NCBI GenBank assembly: GCA_030741175.1
Contig: JASLVT010000050.1
Coordinates: 1 to 7,960 of the forward strand
Source: Porticoccaceae bacterium
GTDB taxonomy: Bacteria > Pseudomonadota > Gammaproteobacteria > Pseudomonadales > Porticoccaceae
Direction: 5' to 3'
Length of the DNA: 7,960 nt
Numbering within the stretch: the stretch's first letter is position 1; each line of letters opens with the position of its first letter. The notes beneath the pieces are model-generated. The model ran no database searches. It was not told the origin of the DNA and saw nothing but the letters and a program-made list of their open reading frames with translations. The position numbers and the translations under genes were made by a program. Positions 1-7,772 of this stretch are shown here, in pieces.

Positions 1-182
1 ATATGGTTATCCGCCACATCAAAGCCCTGACTGACTTGAATACTTCGAACACTGGGGATGCGCGGCACACTAAGGGGCTGATTGGCGACTAGAATCACCT
101 CGATACCTGTGCGCTTAGAAACTCGGTAGAGAATATCTTTGATTACGGTGGGGCAGGCATCCGCATCGACATAAATTTTCAC
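1..182 (-). CDS. YaiI/YqxD family protein (UPF0178, DUF188), 5' part only
   Basis: Reading the minus strand from a GTG at 182-180 gives 60 open codons to the window edge; the 3' part lies outside. The N-terminus [10 protein letters not shown], then VILVANQPL and GFDVADNH, match the conserved start of the YaiI/YqxD (UPF0178) family. The aspartate-rich VDADACP motif resembles the metal-binding start of PIN-like nuclease folds, but the biochemical role of this family is not firmly established, so no function is assigned. The GTG start fits the family N-terminus, which normally begins MKI directly before the VDADACP motif. A GGGAG sequence lies about 12 nt upstream, slightly far for a ribosome binding site. 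The gene is divergent from thrS and shares its 156-bp upstream region. A TACAAT hexamer on the minus strand (223-218) could be its -10 box, but no convincing -35 is visible. Confidence 0.85.
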   Translation of the reverse strand, partial: MKIYVDADACPTVIKDILYRVSKRTGIEVILVANQPLSVPRIPSVRSIQVSQGFDVADNH

Positions 183-247
183 AGCTCGTTTCAGCTCCCA
201 ACGCTATTGATAACGTCATTGTATCTTATTTCACCCAGCTTAAAGGC

Positions 248-275
248 TTGTATCTAAGGCCAGTCAGAGTAAAAT
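248..275 (+). promoter_or_regulatory. candidate thrS promoter
   Basis: TTGTAT (248-253) and TAAAAT (270-275) are separated by 16 bp. The -10 matches five of six sigma-70 consensus bases and the -35 matches three. Transcription would start near 282, giving a leader of about 57 nt that contains the anticodon-like hairpin at 299-319. This is inferred from sequence alone; other AT-rich hexamers in the gap could serve instead. Confidence 0.4.
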
Positions 276-298
276 GCGCGGCTATTAATTTAACTCAT

Positions 299-319
299 GT
301 GGCCCCTGGTATGGGTCAC
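299..319 (+). promoter_or_regulatory. thrS translational operator: tRNA-Thr anticodon-arm mimic
   Basis: Bases 299-305 (GTGGCCC) pair with 313-319 (GGGTCAC) in a 7-bp stem with one G-U pair. They enclose a 7-nt loop, CTGGTAT (306-312). Read as an anticodon loop this is C32-U33-GGU-A37-U38, so GGU occupies positions 34-36, the anticodon of tRNA-Thr reading ACC/ACU. In E. coli, ThrRS represses its own mRNA by binding leader hairpins that mimic the tRNA-Thr anticodon arm, just upstream of the ribosome binding site. Here the hairpin ends 4 nt before the Shine-Dalgarno (324-330), so bound ThrRS would block ribosome loading. The structure is seen directly; the function is inferred by analogy. Confidence 0.72.
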
Positions 320-338
320 CACTGAAGAGGAAACAAAT

Positions 339-2270
339 ATGCCTGCTATTACCCTGCCTGACGGTTCCCAACGCCATTTTGAAAACCCTGTTTCAGTCGC
401 CGCTGTCGCCGCAGATATTGGCGCTGGTCTGGCCAAAGCTACGCTTGCCGGTGTGGTCGATGGTGAGGTCGTTGATGCATCCTTTGTGATGGATAAAGAT
501 GCGACCTTATCTATTGTCACTGATCGGTCTGACGAGGCGTTGGATATTATTCGTCATTCTTCTGCCCATTTGTTGGCCATGGCGGTCAAACAGTTATTCC
601 CTTCCGCACAGGTCACCATTGGTCCGGTGATCGAGGATGGGTTTTACTATGACTTTGCCTTTGAGCGTGCCTTTACGCCAGAGGATTTAGAGGCTATCGA
701 ACAACGTATGGCTGAGCTGTCCAAGGAAGATTTTCCTGTTACCCGTGAAGAGTGGCAGCGCGATGAAGCGGTGGCATTTTTTAGGGGTATTGGCGAGGAG
801 TATAAGGCCGAGATTATTGCCAGCATTCCCGATGATCAGGCTATTGGTCTCTACCGGCAGGGCGATTTTATCGATTTGTGCCGCGGCCCCCATGTCCCTT
901 CAACCGGCAAGTTATCAGCCTTTAAGCTGACCAAAGTGGCTGGTGCCTACTGGCGTGGTGATAGCAACAATGAAATGTTGCAGCGTATTTACGGCACGGC
1001 TTGGACCAATAAAAAAGAACTTAAAGCTTATATTAACCGTTTGGCAGAAGCGGAGAAGCGCGATCATCGCAAGATTGGTAAAAAGCTCGACCTCTACCAT
1101 ATGCAGGAAGAGGCGCCCGGTTCTATCTTTTGGCATCAGAAGGGTTGGAGTGTCTATAAAGCCATCGAAGGGTTTATGCGTGATAAACAGATCGAGCAGG
1201 GCTATCAAGAGATTAAGACGCCGCAGGTGGTGGATTTCAGTCTGTGGGAAAAATCTGGTCATGCGGATAAGTTTGGTGATGATATGTTTACTATCAGCAC
1301 CGAAGATCGCAATTACGCTATCAAGCCGATGAATTGCCCCTGTCATGTTCAGGTATTTAATCAGGGTCTGAAGAGCTACAGAGATTTACCGTTGCGATTG
1401 GCTGAGTTTGGCTCCTGCCACAGGAATGAACCCTCAGGTTCCTTGCATGGGATTATGCGGGTGCGCTCTTTTACTCAGGATGATGGCCACATTTTCTGCG
1501 CTGAAGACCAGATTCAGTCGGAGGTGGCTACCTTTATTGAATTTCTGCATGAGGTCTATGCCGATTTCGGCTTTGATGAAATTATTTATCGGCTGTCCAC
1601 GCGCCCTGAAAAACGGGTGGGTTCCGACCAAGATTGGGATCGGGCCGAAGCGGCACTGGCTCAGGCACTGGATGCGAAAGACTTGCCATGGCAGGAGTTG
1701 CCGGGAGAGGGTGCTTTTTATGGCCCTAAGATTGAGTTTTCGCTAAAAGATTGTATTGGCCGAGTCTGGCAGTTGGGCACTATTCAGGTGGATTTTTCGA
1801 TGCCAGGACGCCTTGATGCACAATATGTAGCGGAAGATGGTACGCGTAAGGTTCCAGTGATGCTGCATCGTGCCATTCTGGGTTCTTTTGAGCGTTTTAT
1901 CGGTATTTTGATCGAGCATTATGAGGGTGCATTTCCCTTTTGGTTGGCGCCTGATCAGATAGCGGTGATGAATATTACCGATTCTCAAGCCGATTATGCT
2001 CAAGAAGTCGCTAAATCATTGCAAAATAAGGGATTTAGGGCCATTTGTGACTTGAGAAACGAGAAGATCGGCTTTAAAATCCGCGGTCATTCTATGCAAC
2101 GGGTGCCATACCTCCTCGTTGTGGGGGATAAAGAGAAAGAATCGCGTACTGTGGCGGTCCGAACCCGAGATGGAAAAGACCTTGGCAGCCTGTCTCTAGA
2201 CGAGATTACAGCCATGTTTTCCGAGGAAGTCGATCGTCGCGGACGCACTTGTGTTAACGGAATGGAGTAG
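339..2270 (+). CDS. thrS: Threonine--tRNA ligase (ThrRS)
   Basis: Charges tRNA-Thr with threonine in the cytoplasm; class II synthetase. The 643-residue product compares with 642 in E. coli. Domains in order: TGS domain (about 1-62); editing domain with H73-SSA-H77 and the DLCRGPH motif (C181, H185) that clears mischarged serine; catalytic core (about 245-535) with motif 2 around R362 (CHRNEPSG); motif 3 around [12 protein letters not shown]; and a C-terminal anticodon-binding domain (about 538-635). The active-site zinc ligands C333, H384 and H510 are all present. The ATG at 339 is preferred over the in-frame ATG at 297 because it matches the family N-terminus and has GAAGAGG 8 nt upstream, and because the longer version would translate the leader hairpin. 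First gene of the thrS-infC-rpmI-rplT cluster; infC follows 5 bp after its stop. Probably autoregulated through the 299-319 hairpin. Confidence 0.98.
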   Translation: MPAITLPDGSQRHFENPVSVAAVAADIGAGLAKATLAGVVDGEVVDASFVMDKDATLSIVTDRSDEALDIIRHSSAHLLAMAVKQLFPSAQVTIGPVIEDGFYYDFAFERAFTPEDLEAIEQRMAELSKEDFPVTREEWQRDEAVAFFRGIGEEYKAEIIASIPDDQAIGLYRQGDFIDLCRGPHVPSTGKLSAFKLTKVAGAYWRGDSNNEMLQRIYGTAWTNKKELKAYINRLAEAEKRDHRKIGKKLDLYHMQEEAPGSIFWHQKGWSVYKAIEGFMRDKQIEQGYQEIKTPQVVDFSLWEKSGHADKFGDDMFTISTEDRNYAIKPMNCPCHVQVFNQGLKSYRDLPLRLAEFGSCHRNEPSGSLHGIMRVRSFTQDDGHIFCAEDQIQSEVATFIEFLHEVYADFGFDEIIYRLSTRPEKRVGSDQDWDRAEAALAQALDAKDLPWQELPGEGAFYGPKIEFSLKDCIGRVWQLGTIQVDFSMPGRLDAQYVAEDGTRKVPVMLHRAILGSFERFIGILIEHYEGAFPFWLAPDQIAVMNITDSQADYAQEVAKSLQNKGFRAICDLRNEKIGFKIRGHSMQRVPYLLVVGDKEKESRTVAVRTRDGKDLGSLSLDEITAMFSEEVDRRGRTCVNGME

Positions 2271-2275
2271 AGCTT

Positions 2276-2803
2276 ATTAAAAAAGGCAGCAAGCGGGCAC
2301 GTCTCAATGAGGATATCGATGCCCCCGAAGTGAGATTGGTTGGTTCTGATGGTGGTCAGATAGGCGTGGTTAGTCTTGATGAAGCGATCGAGTCGGCACA
2401 AAAGGAGTCATTGGATTTGGTGGAGATCTCTCCCGATGCCAATCCTCCGGTGTGCAAGATCATGGATTACGGCAAGCATGTCTTTGATGCTAAGAAGAAA
2501 ATTGCGCTGCAGAAAAAGAAGCAGAAGCAGACACAAGTAAAAGAAATGAAATTTAGACCTGGAACCGACCAGGGCGACTATGACATTAAGTTGCGCAATT
2601 TGGTGCGGTTTTTGGAGAACGGTGATAAAGCTAAAATAACCCTGCGTTTTCGCGGTCGTGAAATGGCTCACCAGCAACTCGGCATGGATATGATGAAGCG
2701 GGTTGAAGCGGATTTGGAAGAACTTGCTCAAGTAGAGCAGTTCCCCAAAATGGAAGGTCGCCAAATGACCATGGTATTGGCGCCTCGTAGTAAAAAGAAG
2801 TAG
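2276..2803 (+). CDS. infC: Translation initiation factor IF-3, AUU start
   Basis: Binds the 30S subunit, prevents premature 50S joining and checks start codon and initiator tRNA pairing. From the ATT at 2276 the product is 175 residues (E. coli 180). It begins [20 protein letters not shown], which aligns with the IF3 N-terminus. The N-domain includes [19 protein letters not shown] (about 49-67), followed by a lysine-rich linker (about 72-88). The C-domain has [26 protein letters not shown] and a basic tail. The reading frame has a stop at 2255 and then no ATG, GTG or TTG until the GTG at 2330. Starting at 2330 would remove 18 conserved residues, so ATT is the supported start. GGAG (2264-2267), inside the end of thrS, lies 8 nt upstream. 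IF3 discriminates against AUU, which in E. coli makes infC self-limiting; the same control is inferred here. The gene follows thrS by 5 bp, implying cotranscription. Confidence 0.96.
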   Translation: MKKGSKRARLNEDIDAPEVRLVGSDGGQIGVVSLDEAIESAQKESLDLVEISPDANPPVCKIMDYGKHVFDAKKKIALQKKKQKQTQVKEMKFRPGTDQGDYDIKLRNLVRFLENGDKAKITLRFRGREMAHQQLGMDMMKRVEADLEELAQVEQFPKMEGRQMTMVLAPRSKKK

Positions 2804-2906
2804 CAACAAGACTGTTTAGCGCGACCCGCGCTCAGCCATTGTTTTTGGCAGGCTGTCCGGGCGTCTCTTGTTGATTTTATAAACCTCTTAGTATTGGAGA
2901 ACAGAA
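2804..2906 (+). promoter_or_regulatory. structured infC-rpmI leader, candidate L20 operator
   Basis: This spacer contains a long-range perfect 8-bp pairing, CAACAAGA (2804-2811) with TCTTGTTG (2866-2873). Enclosed are a 6-bp hairpin with a 3-nt loop (2818-2823 with 2827-2832) and a 5-bp stem CAGCC (2833-2837) with GGCTG (2851-2855). CCCG (2825-2828) could alternatively pair with CGGG (2858-2861), a pseudoknot-like option. In E. coli, L20 represses rpmI-rplT by binding a pseudoknotted RNA upstream of rpmI. Position and folding fit such an operator, but the L20 recognition geometry was not modelled. The rpmI ribosome binding site GGAGA (2896-2900) lies just downstream. Confidence 0.5.
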
Positions 2907-3101
2907 ATGCCAAAAGCGAAAGTACATAGTGGAGCGGCAAAACGCTTCAAAAAGACGGCTGCAGGCTATAAGCACAAGCATCAGCACAAAAGCCATATCC
3001 TCACCAAAATGACAACGAAGCGCAAGCGTCAACTGCGTGGCACCAGCATTATCAATGCTGCCGACAAGCCACGTGTCGATCGCATGTTGCGAAACGTTTA
3101 A
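2907..3101 (+). CDS. rpmI: 50S ribosomal protein L35
   Basis: Small basic protein of the large ribosomal subunit, 64 residues (E. coli 65). The sequence [20 protein letters not shown], the [12 protein letters not shown] segment and the KRKRQLRG motif are the hallmarks of bL35. The ATG is preceded by GGAGA 6 nt upstream, a good ribosome binding site. It lies 31 bp before rplT, the universal bacterial pairing. In E. coli, translation of rplT is coupled to rpmI and both are repressed by L20; the folded region just upstream suggests the same here. Lysine and arginine content is high throughout, as expected for an rRNA-embedded protein. No abnormality is seen. Confidence 0.97.
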   Translation: MPKAKVHSGAAKRFKKTAAGYKHKHQHKSHILTKMTTKRKRQLRGTSIINAADKPRVDRMLRNV

Positions 3102-3132
3102 GTCACTAACTGAATTTTGGTAGGAGAATACT

Positions 3133-3489
3133 ATGCCTAGAGTAAAACGTGGTGTTGAAGCCGGTCGGCGACACAAAAAAGTCTTAAAACAAGCAAAAGG
3201 TTATTACGGAGCGCGCAGTCGCGTCTACCGTGTTGCTGTTCAGGCAGTGACTAAAGCGGGTCAATATGCGTACCGCGACCGTCGTGTGAAAAAACGCACC
3301 TTCCGCAGGCTGTGGATTGCCCGAATCAACGCGCAATCACGTGTTGAAGGACTGTCGTACAGCCGCTTGATCAACGGTCTGAGCAAAGCTGGTATTGCAC
3401 TGGATCGTCGTGTCCTAGCTGATCTGGCTGTGCATGATAAAGCTGCTTTTGGCGCGGTAGTTAAGAAAGCCAAAGCCGCCCTAGCTTAA
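3133..3489 (+). CDS. rplT: 50S ribosomal protein L20
   Basis: Binds 23S rRNA early and is needed to start assembly of the 50S subunit; in gammaproteobacteria it also represses its own operon. The length of 118 residues equals E. coli L20. The basic N-terminal extension ([27 protein letters not shown] in two conserved blocks) precedes [20 protein letters not shown]. The globular C-domain (about 60-118) includes [20 protein letters not shown] and the terminal KKAKAALA. The start ATG has TAGGAG 6 nt upstream. It closes the ribosomal part of the cluster: a clear intrinsic terminator begins 64 bp after the stop codon. No odd features. Confidence 0.98.
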   Translation: MPRVKRGVEAGRRHKKVLKQAKGYYGARSRVYRVAVQAVTKAGQYAYRDRRVKKRTFRRLWIARINAQSRVEGLSYSRLINGLSKAGIALDRRVLADLAVHDKAAFGAVVKKAKAALA

Positions 3490-3514
3490 GAGACAGGTTA
3501 AGTTAATAGCTGAA

Positions 3515-3540
3515 ATAAACTGCCTTTGTGGCAGGTTTAT
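3515..3540 (+). repeat. bulged hairpin downstream of rplT
   Basis: ATAAAC plus TGCC (3515-3524) pair with GGCA (3530-3533) and GTTTAT (3535-3540), with one bulged G at 3534 and the loop TTTGT. The stem is 10 bp. No T-run follows, so it is not an intrinsic terminator itself. It may protect the mRNA 3' end or form part of a leader structure with the terminator 14 nt downstream. The perfect TATAAT hexamer at 3538-3543 overlaps its 3' arm, but no matching -35 box is visible. Confidence 0.5.
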
Positions 3541-3553
3541 AATAGGCTAATCG

Positions 3554-3590
3554 AATAGGGAAGGGGCTATCGCTCTTTCCCTATTTTTTT
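3554..3590 (+). terminator. intrinsic terminator between rplT and pheS
   Basis: AATAGGGAA (3554-3562) pairs perfectly with TTCCCTATT (3577-3585). The stem extends inward through GGGG (3563-3566) against CTCT (3573-3576) using two G-U pairs, for 13 bp around a 6-nt loop. A run of seven T (3584-3590) follows. This is a strong Rho-independent terminator. It either ends the thrS-rplT transcript or acts as the attenuator of pheST; the E. coli attenuator sits in this same position. Confidence 0.88.
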
Positions 3591-3604
3591 ATCAGTAATA
3601 AGAT

Positions 3605-3621
3605 ACATAACTGAGTTATGT
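3605..3621 (+). promoter_or_regulatory. perfect 17-bp palindrome upstream of pheS
   Basis: ACATAACT (3605-3612) and AGTTATGT (3614-3621) are perfect inverted repeats around one central G. The site ends 11 nt before the pheS ATG and overlaps the start-proximal leader, next to the weak GGTGA ribosome binding site (3622-3626). A possible -10 (TAAGAT, 3599-3604) abuts it. The symmetry and length fit an operator for a dimeric repressor, or a weak AU-rich RNA hairpin. No regulator is identified. Confidence 0.45.
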
Positions 3622-3626
3622 GGTGA

Positions 3627-4646
<1,020 letters not shown>

Positions 4647-4659
4647 GCAGGGTTAACCT

Positions 4660-7056
4660 ATGAAATTTAGTGAATCCTGGTTGCGACAATCAGTTAATCC
4701 ATCAATTTCCACTGAGCAGTTGGTCGCTCAGATTACCATGGCAGGGCTTGAGGTCGATGCGGTTGATGCTGCAGCACCACAGATATCAGGTGTGATAGTG
4801 GGTGAAATTATCGCAGTTGAACAGCATCCAGATGCCGACAAATTGCGTGTCTGTCAGGTGTCTAGTGATGGTGAAACCGCTCAGGTTGTGTGCGGCGCGC
4901 CCAATGCTCGTGCTGGTATCAAAGTGCCGTTCGCCACAGTGGGTGCAAAACTCCCCGGCGACTTTAAAATCAAAAAAGCCAAGCTGCGCGGCGTTGAATC
5001 CTTTGGCATGCTCTGTGCGCAGACAGAGCTGGCATTGGGCGATGACGATGCTGGTCTTTGGGAATTACCGAGCGATGCGCCGGTTGGCGTTGACCTGATT
5101 GAGTATCTTGTTCTCGATGACAATATTATCGAAGTTGATCTCACTCCCAATAGGGGCGATTGCCTGAGTATTCGCGGTCTCGCACGTGAGGTGGGCGTGC
5201 TCAATCAGGCGCCGGTTGCAGAGCAAGCCTGTGATGCCATTGCTGCAACCATTGATGACACTGTCAATGTAACCCTGGAGATGCCCGAGGGTTGTGCACG
5301 TTATGTTGGTCGAGTTATTCGTGGCTTGGACCTCAGTCAGTCAACGCCGCAGTGGATGCAGGAGAAACTGCGCCGTAGCGGCGTGCGTAGTCTTGGCCCA
5401 GCAGTAGATGTGACCAACTATGTATTGCTTGAGTTGGGACAGCCCATGCATGCCTTTGATCTAGGCAAAATTGATGGTGATATTGTGGTGCGAATGGGCC
5501 GAGACGAATCATTAGTATTACTTGATGATTCAGAGGTGACCGTCGATAAGCAGACATTGGTTATTGCTGATCAAAGTAAGCCCTTAGCTATGGCCGGTAT
5601 TATGGGCGGTGCTGAATCAGCGGTTGGTGATGATACCTGCGATATTCTTTTTGAGAGCGCCTGGTTTAACCCGCTGGTCATCGCGGGCAAGGCGCGCAAT
5701 TATGGTAAACACACAGACTCTTCACATCGCTTTGAACGCGGTGTTGATGCTGATCTGCAAGTTGCTGCCATTGAGCGTGCGACAGCACTAATGATTGATA
5801 TCTGTGGAGGTAATGCCGGACCGGTCACGGTGACAGAATCTGTCGAGCATTTGCCGACGGCAGCGACCATCAGATTGCGCGATGCGCGTTTGACACAGCA
5901 GCTAGGGGTCTCGATTGCACCTGCTGATATCGACGATATGCTTGGTCGCTTGGGTTTAACCTTAGTAGAGCGCGATGATTCTGGTTCTACTTGGGTGGCG
6001 CCAAGCTGGCGTTTTGATTTGGCGATTGAGCAGGATTTGATTGAAGAGGTTGCTCGAATTTATGGTTACAATCGCTTGCCGACTTCGACACCCTCTATGG
6101 CGTTGGAATTGCAGGCTAACCCTGAGACCATCCAAGGTCTACCAGCTTTTAGGAATCATCTGGTGGCGAGCGGCTATCAAGAGGCGGTCACTTATAGCTT
6201 TGTTGACCCTAATCTGCAGCGTTTAATTGATCCGGATATAGAACCGGTGGCATTGGCTAATCCCATTTCGGCGGATATGTCAGTGATGCGCACGAGTCTG
6301 TGGCCGGGACTGCTGAATACCGCCGTTCACAATCTCAATCGTCAGCAGAATCGTGTACGTATTTTCGAGGCGGGGCAGTGCTTTTTGCCGGCAACTAAGC
6401 AAGACCATGCATCAGTGCTTGGTCTGGAGCAGAATACAGCGCTGGCTGGTTTGATTTGCGGTTCGCGCCTTGCCGGTGGTTGGACTGGATCCAAAGATAA
6501 AGTCGATTTCTACGACATCAAAGGTGATCTCGAAGCTCTGCTGGCTTACGGTGGGCTTATGGATGAGTTTAGCTTTGAGGCACGAAATCATCCTGCGCTG
6601 CACCCGGGTCAATCGGCGGCGGTGCTGCGCAATGGTGAACAGATTGGCTGGTTGGGTCAACTTCACCCTAAGATTCAAGCGAGTCTAAGCATTAGTACGG
6701 CGATATATCTGTTCCATATTGATGTCGATAAGATTGCGCAAAGCAAGCTTCCAAGTTTTGAGGAAGTTAGCAAGTTCCCCGAAGTTAGACGTGATTTAGC
6801 GTTTTTTGTCGACAATTCAGTGCAGGCTGCCGACTTGATTGGGATCGCTAAAACAGCTGCGGGAGAGCAGTTGACCGATTTAAAGTTGTTTGACGTGTAT
6901 TACAGCAAAGATGTTGAAAACAAAGGAAAAAGTATTGCGTTGGGCTTGACGTTTCAGCATAGTTCACGCACTCTTACCGATGAAGAAATTGACGCGGCTG
7001 TAAAACGAGTCGTAAATCAATTGGCGAAGGAACTTAAGGCTGAACTCAGGAGTTGA
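4660..7056 (+). CDS. pheT: Phenylalanine--tRNA ligase beta subunit
   Basis: Editing and tRNA-binding subunit of PheRS; 798 residues (E. coli 795). The N-terminal MKFSESWLRQSV is followed by a tRNA-binding OB-fold domain (about 40-150, with HPDADKLRVCQV, VVCGAPN and GMLCAQTEL). The B3/B4 editing domain that hydrolyses Tyr-tRNA-Phe covers about 212-385 (VTNYVLLELGQPMHAFD, MAGIMGGAES, DSSHRFERGVD). Next come the B5 domain (about 400-475, ending EEVARIYGYNRLP), a degenerate class II core (about 490-690, with GYQEAVTYSF and NPISADMSVMRTSL), and a C-terminal ferredoxin-fold anticodon-binding domain (about 705-797, FPEVRRDLAFFV to the end). The ATG has AGGG 7 nt upstream. It sits 13 bp after pheS and is surely cotranscribed. 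ihfA starts 48 bp downstream, with no terminator between. No broken or missing domain is seen. Confidence 0.97.
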   Translation: MKFSESWLRQSVNPSISTEQLVAQITMAGLEVDAVDAAAPQISGVIVGEIIAVEQHPDADKLRVCQVSSDGETAQVVCGAPNARAGIKVPFATVGAKLPGDFKIKKAKLRGVESFGMLCAQTELALGDDDAGLWELPSDAPVGVDLIEYLVLDDNIIEVDLTPNRGDCLSIRGLAREVGVLNQAPVAEQACDAIAATIDDTVNVTLEMPEGCARYVGRVIRGLDLSQSTPQWMQEKLRRSGVRSLGPAVDVTNYVLLELGQPMHAFDLGKIDGDIVVRMGRDESLVLLDDSEVTVDKQTLVIADQSKPLAMAGIMGGAESAVGDDTCDILFESAWFNPLVIAGKARNYGKHTDSSHRFERGVDADLQVAAIERATALMIDICGGNAGPVTVTESVEHLPTAATIRLRDARLTQQLGVSIAPADIDDMLGRLGLTLVERDDSGSTWVAPSWRFDLAIEQDLIEEVARIYGYNRLPTSTPSMALELQANPETIQGLPAFRNHLVASGYQEAVTYSFVDPNLQRLIDPDIEPVALANPISADMSVMRTSLWPGLLNTAVHNLNRQQNRVRIFEAGQCFLPATKQDHASVLGLEQNTALAGLICGSRLAGGWTGSKDKVDFYDIKGDLEALLAYGGLMDEFSFEARNHPALHPGQSAAVLRNGEQIGWLGQLHPKIQASLSISTAIYLFHIDVDKIAQSKLPSFEEVSKFPEVRRDLAFFVDNSVQAADLIGIAKTAAGEQLTDLKLFDVYYSKDVENKGKSIALGLTFQHSSRTLTDEEIDAAVKRVVNQLAKELKAELRS

Positions 7057-7104
7057 TTGATCGTATTCATTGGTCGCACCTAGAGTCTGACGTTAGGAAA
7101 AATA

Positions 7105-7404
7105 ATGGGCGCTCTAACCAAAGCTGATTTGGCAGAAATGTTGTTTGATGATCTGGGTCTCAACAAACGTGAAGCCAAAGAAATTGTTGAAATGTTTTAT
7201 AGCGAAATCTGTTCTGCACTAGAAAGTAATGATCAGGTCAAGTTGTCAGGTTTCGGTAATTTTGAATTGCGAGATAAAAAGAGTCGGCCAGGTAGAAACC
7301 CTAAGACAGGGGAAGATATTCCCATTTCCGCACGACGTGTGGTGACCTTTAAGCCGGGTCAAAAATTAAAGGCGCGAGTAGAGAGCCATGCTGGAACCAA
7401 GTAA
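7105..7404 (+). CDS. ihfA: Integration host factor subunit alpha
   Basis: Sequence-specific DNA-bending nucleoid protein that works as a heterodimer with IHF-beta in transcription, recombination and replication. The product is 99 residues, the same length as E. coli Ihf[18 protein letters not shown] and the helices to about residue 45 form the dimer core. [21 protein letters not shown] leads into the beta arms, with the [11 protein letters not shown] tip carrying the intercalating proline region (about 62-72). [16 protein letters not shown] is the C-terminal signature. The alpha-type sequence [14 protein letters not shown] favours IhfA over HU or IhfB. TTAGGA lies 6 nt before the ATG. It follows pheT as in E. 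coli. A weak promoter-like pair (TTGATC 7057-7062, TAGAGT 7081-7086, 18-bp spacer) may add local transcription. Its last 17 bp overlap the next gene. Confidence 0.97.
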   Translation: MGALTKADLAEMLFDDLGLNKREAKEIVEMFYSEICSALESNDQVKLSGFGNFELRDKKSRPGRNPKTGEDIPISARRVVTFKPGQKLKARVESHAGTK

Positions 7405-7741
7405 TAACAACGAATTGCCGACCATACCGGGTAAACGCTATTTTACCATTGGTGAGGTCAGTGAGTTGTGTGCGGTTAAGCCACATGTACTGCGTTATTG
7501 GGAGCAGGAATTTCCAAGCCTAAATCCAGTTAAACGACGCGGTAATCGCCGTTATTACCAACGTCAGGATGTGGTTCTAATCCGCCAAATCCGCTCATTA
7601 CTTTATGAGCATGGTTTCACCATTGGGGGTGCACGTCAGCGTTTAGATGGTGAGCCAACGAAGAAAGAGCAGACACCTTATAAACAGCTTCTAGAGCAAA
7701 CTATTGTCGAGTTAGAAGATATTTTACAAGCGCTCAAGTAA
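7388..7741 (+). CDS. small MerR-family transcriptional regulator
   Basis: Predicted DNA-binding regulator of 117 residues. The N-terminal MerR-type winged helix-turn-helix covers about 18-88: [25 protein letters not shown] is the helix-turn-helix, and the wing carries [13 protein letters not shown]. The next helices hold [20 protein letters not shown] short tail (about 96-117) could form the antiparallel coiled coil used for dimerisation. There is no effector domain and no conserved cysteine set for metal or redox sensing: the only cysteine is C28. Its ligand, if any, is unknown. The ATG at 7388 lies inside ihfA in another frame (17-bp overlap), with a weak GAGAG upstream, suggesting translational coupling to ihfA. 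The ihfA-merR-tRNA-Pro order also occurs in Pseudomonas, as I recall, so this is a conserved neighbour rather than a newcomer. Targets are unknown; the palindrome at 7784-7798 is a candidate. Confidence 0.9.
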   Translation: MLEPSNNNELPTIPGKRYFTIGEVSELCAVKPHVLRYWEQEFPSLNPVKRRGNRRYYQRQDVVLIRQIRSLLYEHGFTIGGARQRLDGEPTKKEQTPYKQLLEQTIVELEDILQALK

Positions 7742-7753
7742 TCGATTCGACTG

Positions 7754-7770
7754 TCAGTATACTCAGTATA
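7754..7770 (+). repeat. tandem 8-bp direct repeat upstream of tRNA-Pro promoter
   Basis: TCAGTATA occurs at 7754-7761 and again at 7763-7770, separated by one base (9-bp period). The junction also forms the 8-bp palindrome AGTATACT (7756-7763). It lies directly upstream of the putative -35 box at 7773-7781, where an UP element or activator site would be. Function is unknown; a chance repeat is possible. Confidence 0.4.
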
Positions 7771-7772
7771 AA

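Noticed and set aside
297..338. Upstream in-frame ATG for thrS at 297 adding 14 residues
   Set aside because: The extra residues match no ThrRS N-terminus, no Shine-Dalgarno precedes 297, and the segment forms the anticodon-like hairpin. The ATG at 339 has a good ribosome binding site and gives the family length.
915..1346. Long minus-strand open frame inside thrS, and similar ones across the window
   Set aside because: These frames lie antisense to strongly conserved genes, encode no recognisable motif and lack ribosome binding sites; they are coding shadows.
2330..2332. GTG at 2330 as the infC start
   Set aside because: It would delete 18 residues that align with the IF3 N-terminus and has no convincing ribosome binding site; ATT at 2276 fits both conservation and spacing.
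3538..3543. Perfect TATAAT hexamer as a pheST promoter
   Set aside because: No -35-like hexamer stands 15-19 bp upstream and there is no extended -10; a transcript from it would run straight into the terminator. Kept only as a possibility in a finding.
3618..3626. Two-codon ORF (ATG TGG TGA) just before pheS
   Set aside because: Too short to judge and lacks a Shine-Dalgarno; it arises from the 3' arm of the palindrome.
4651..4658. GGTTAACC palindrome between pheS and pheT
   Set aside because: An 8-bp palindrome is common by chance and overlaps the pheT ribosome binding region; nothing else supports an operator.
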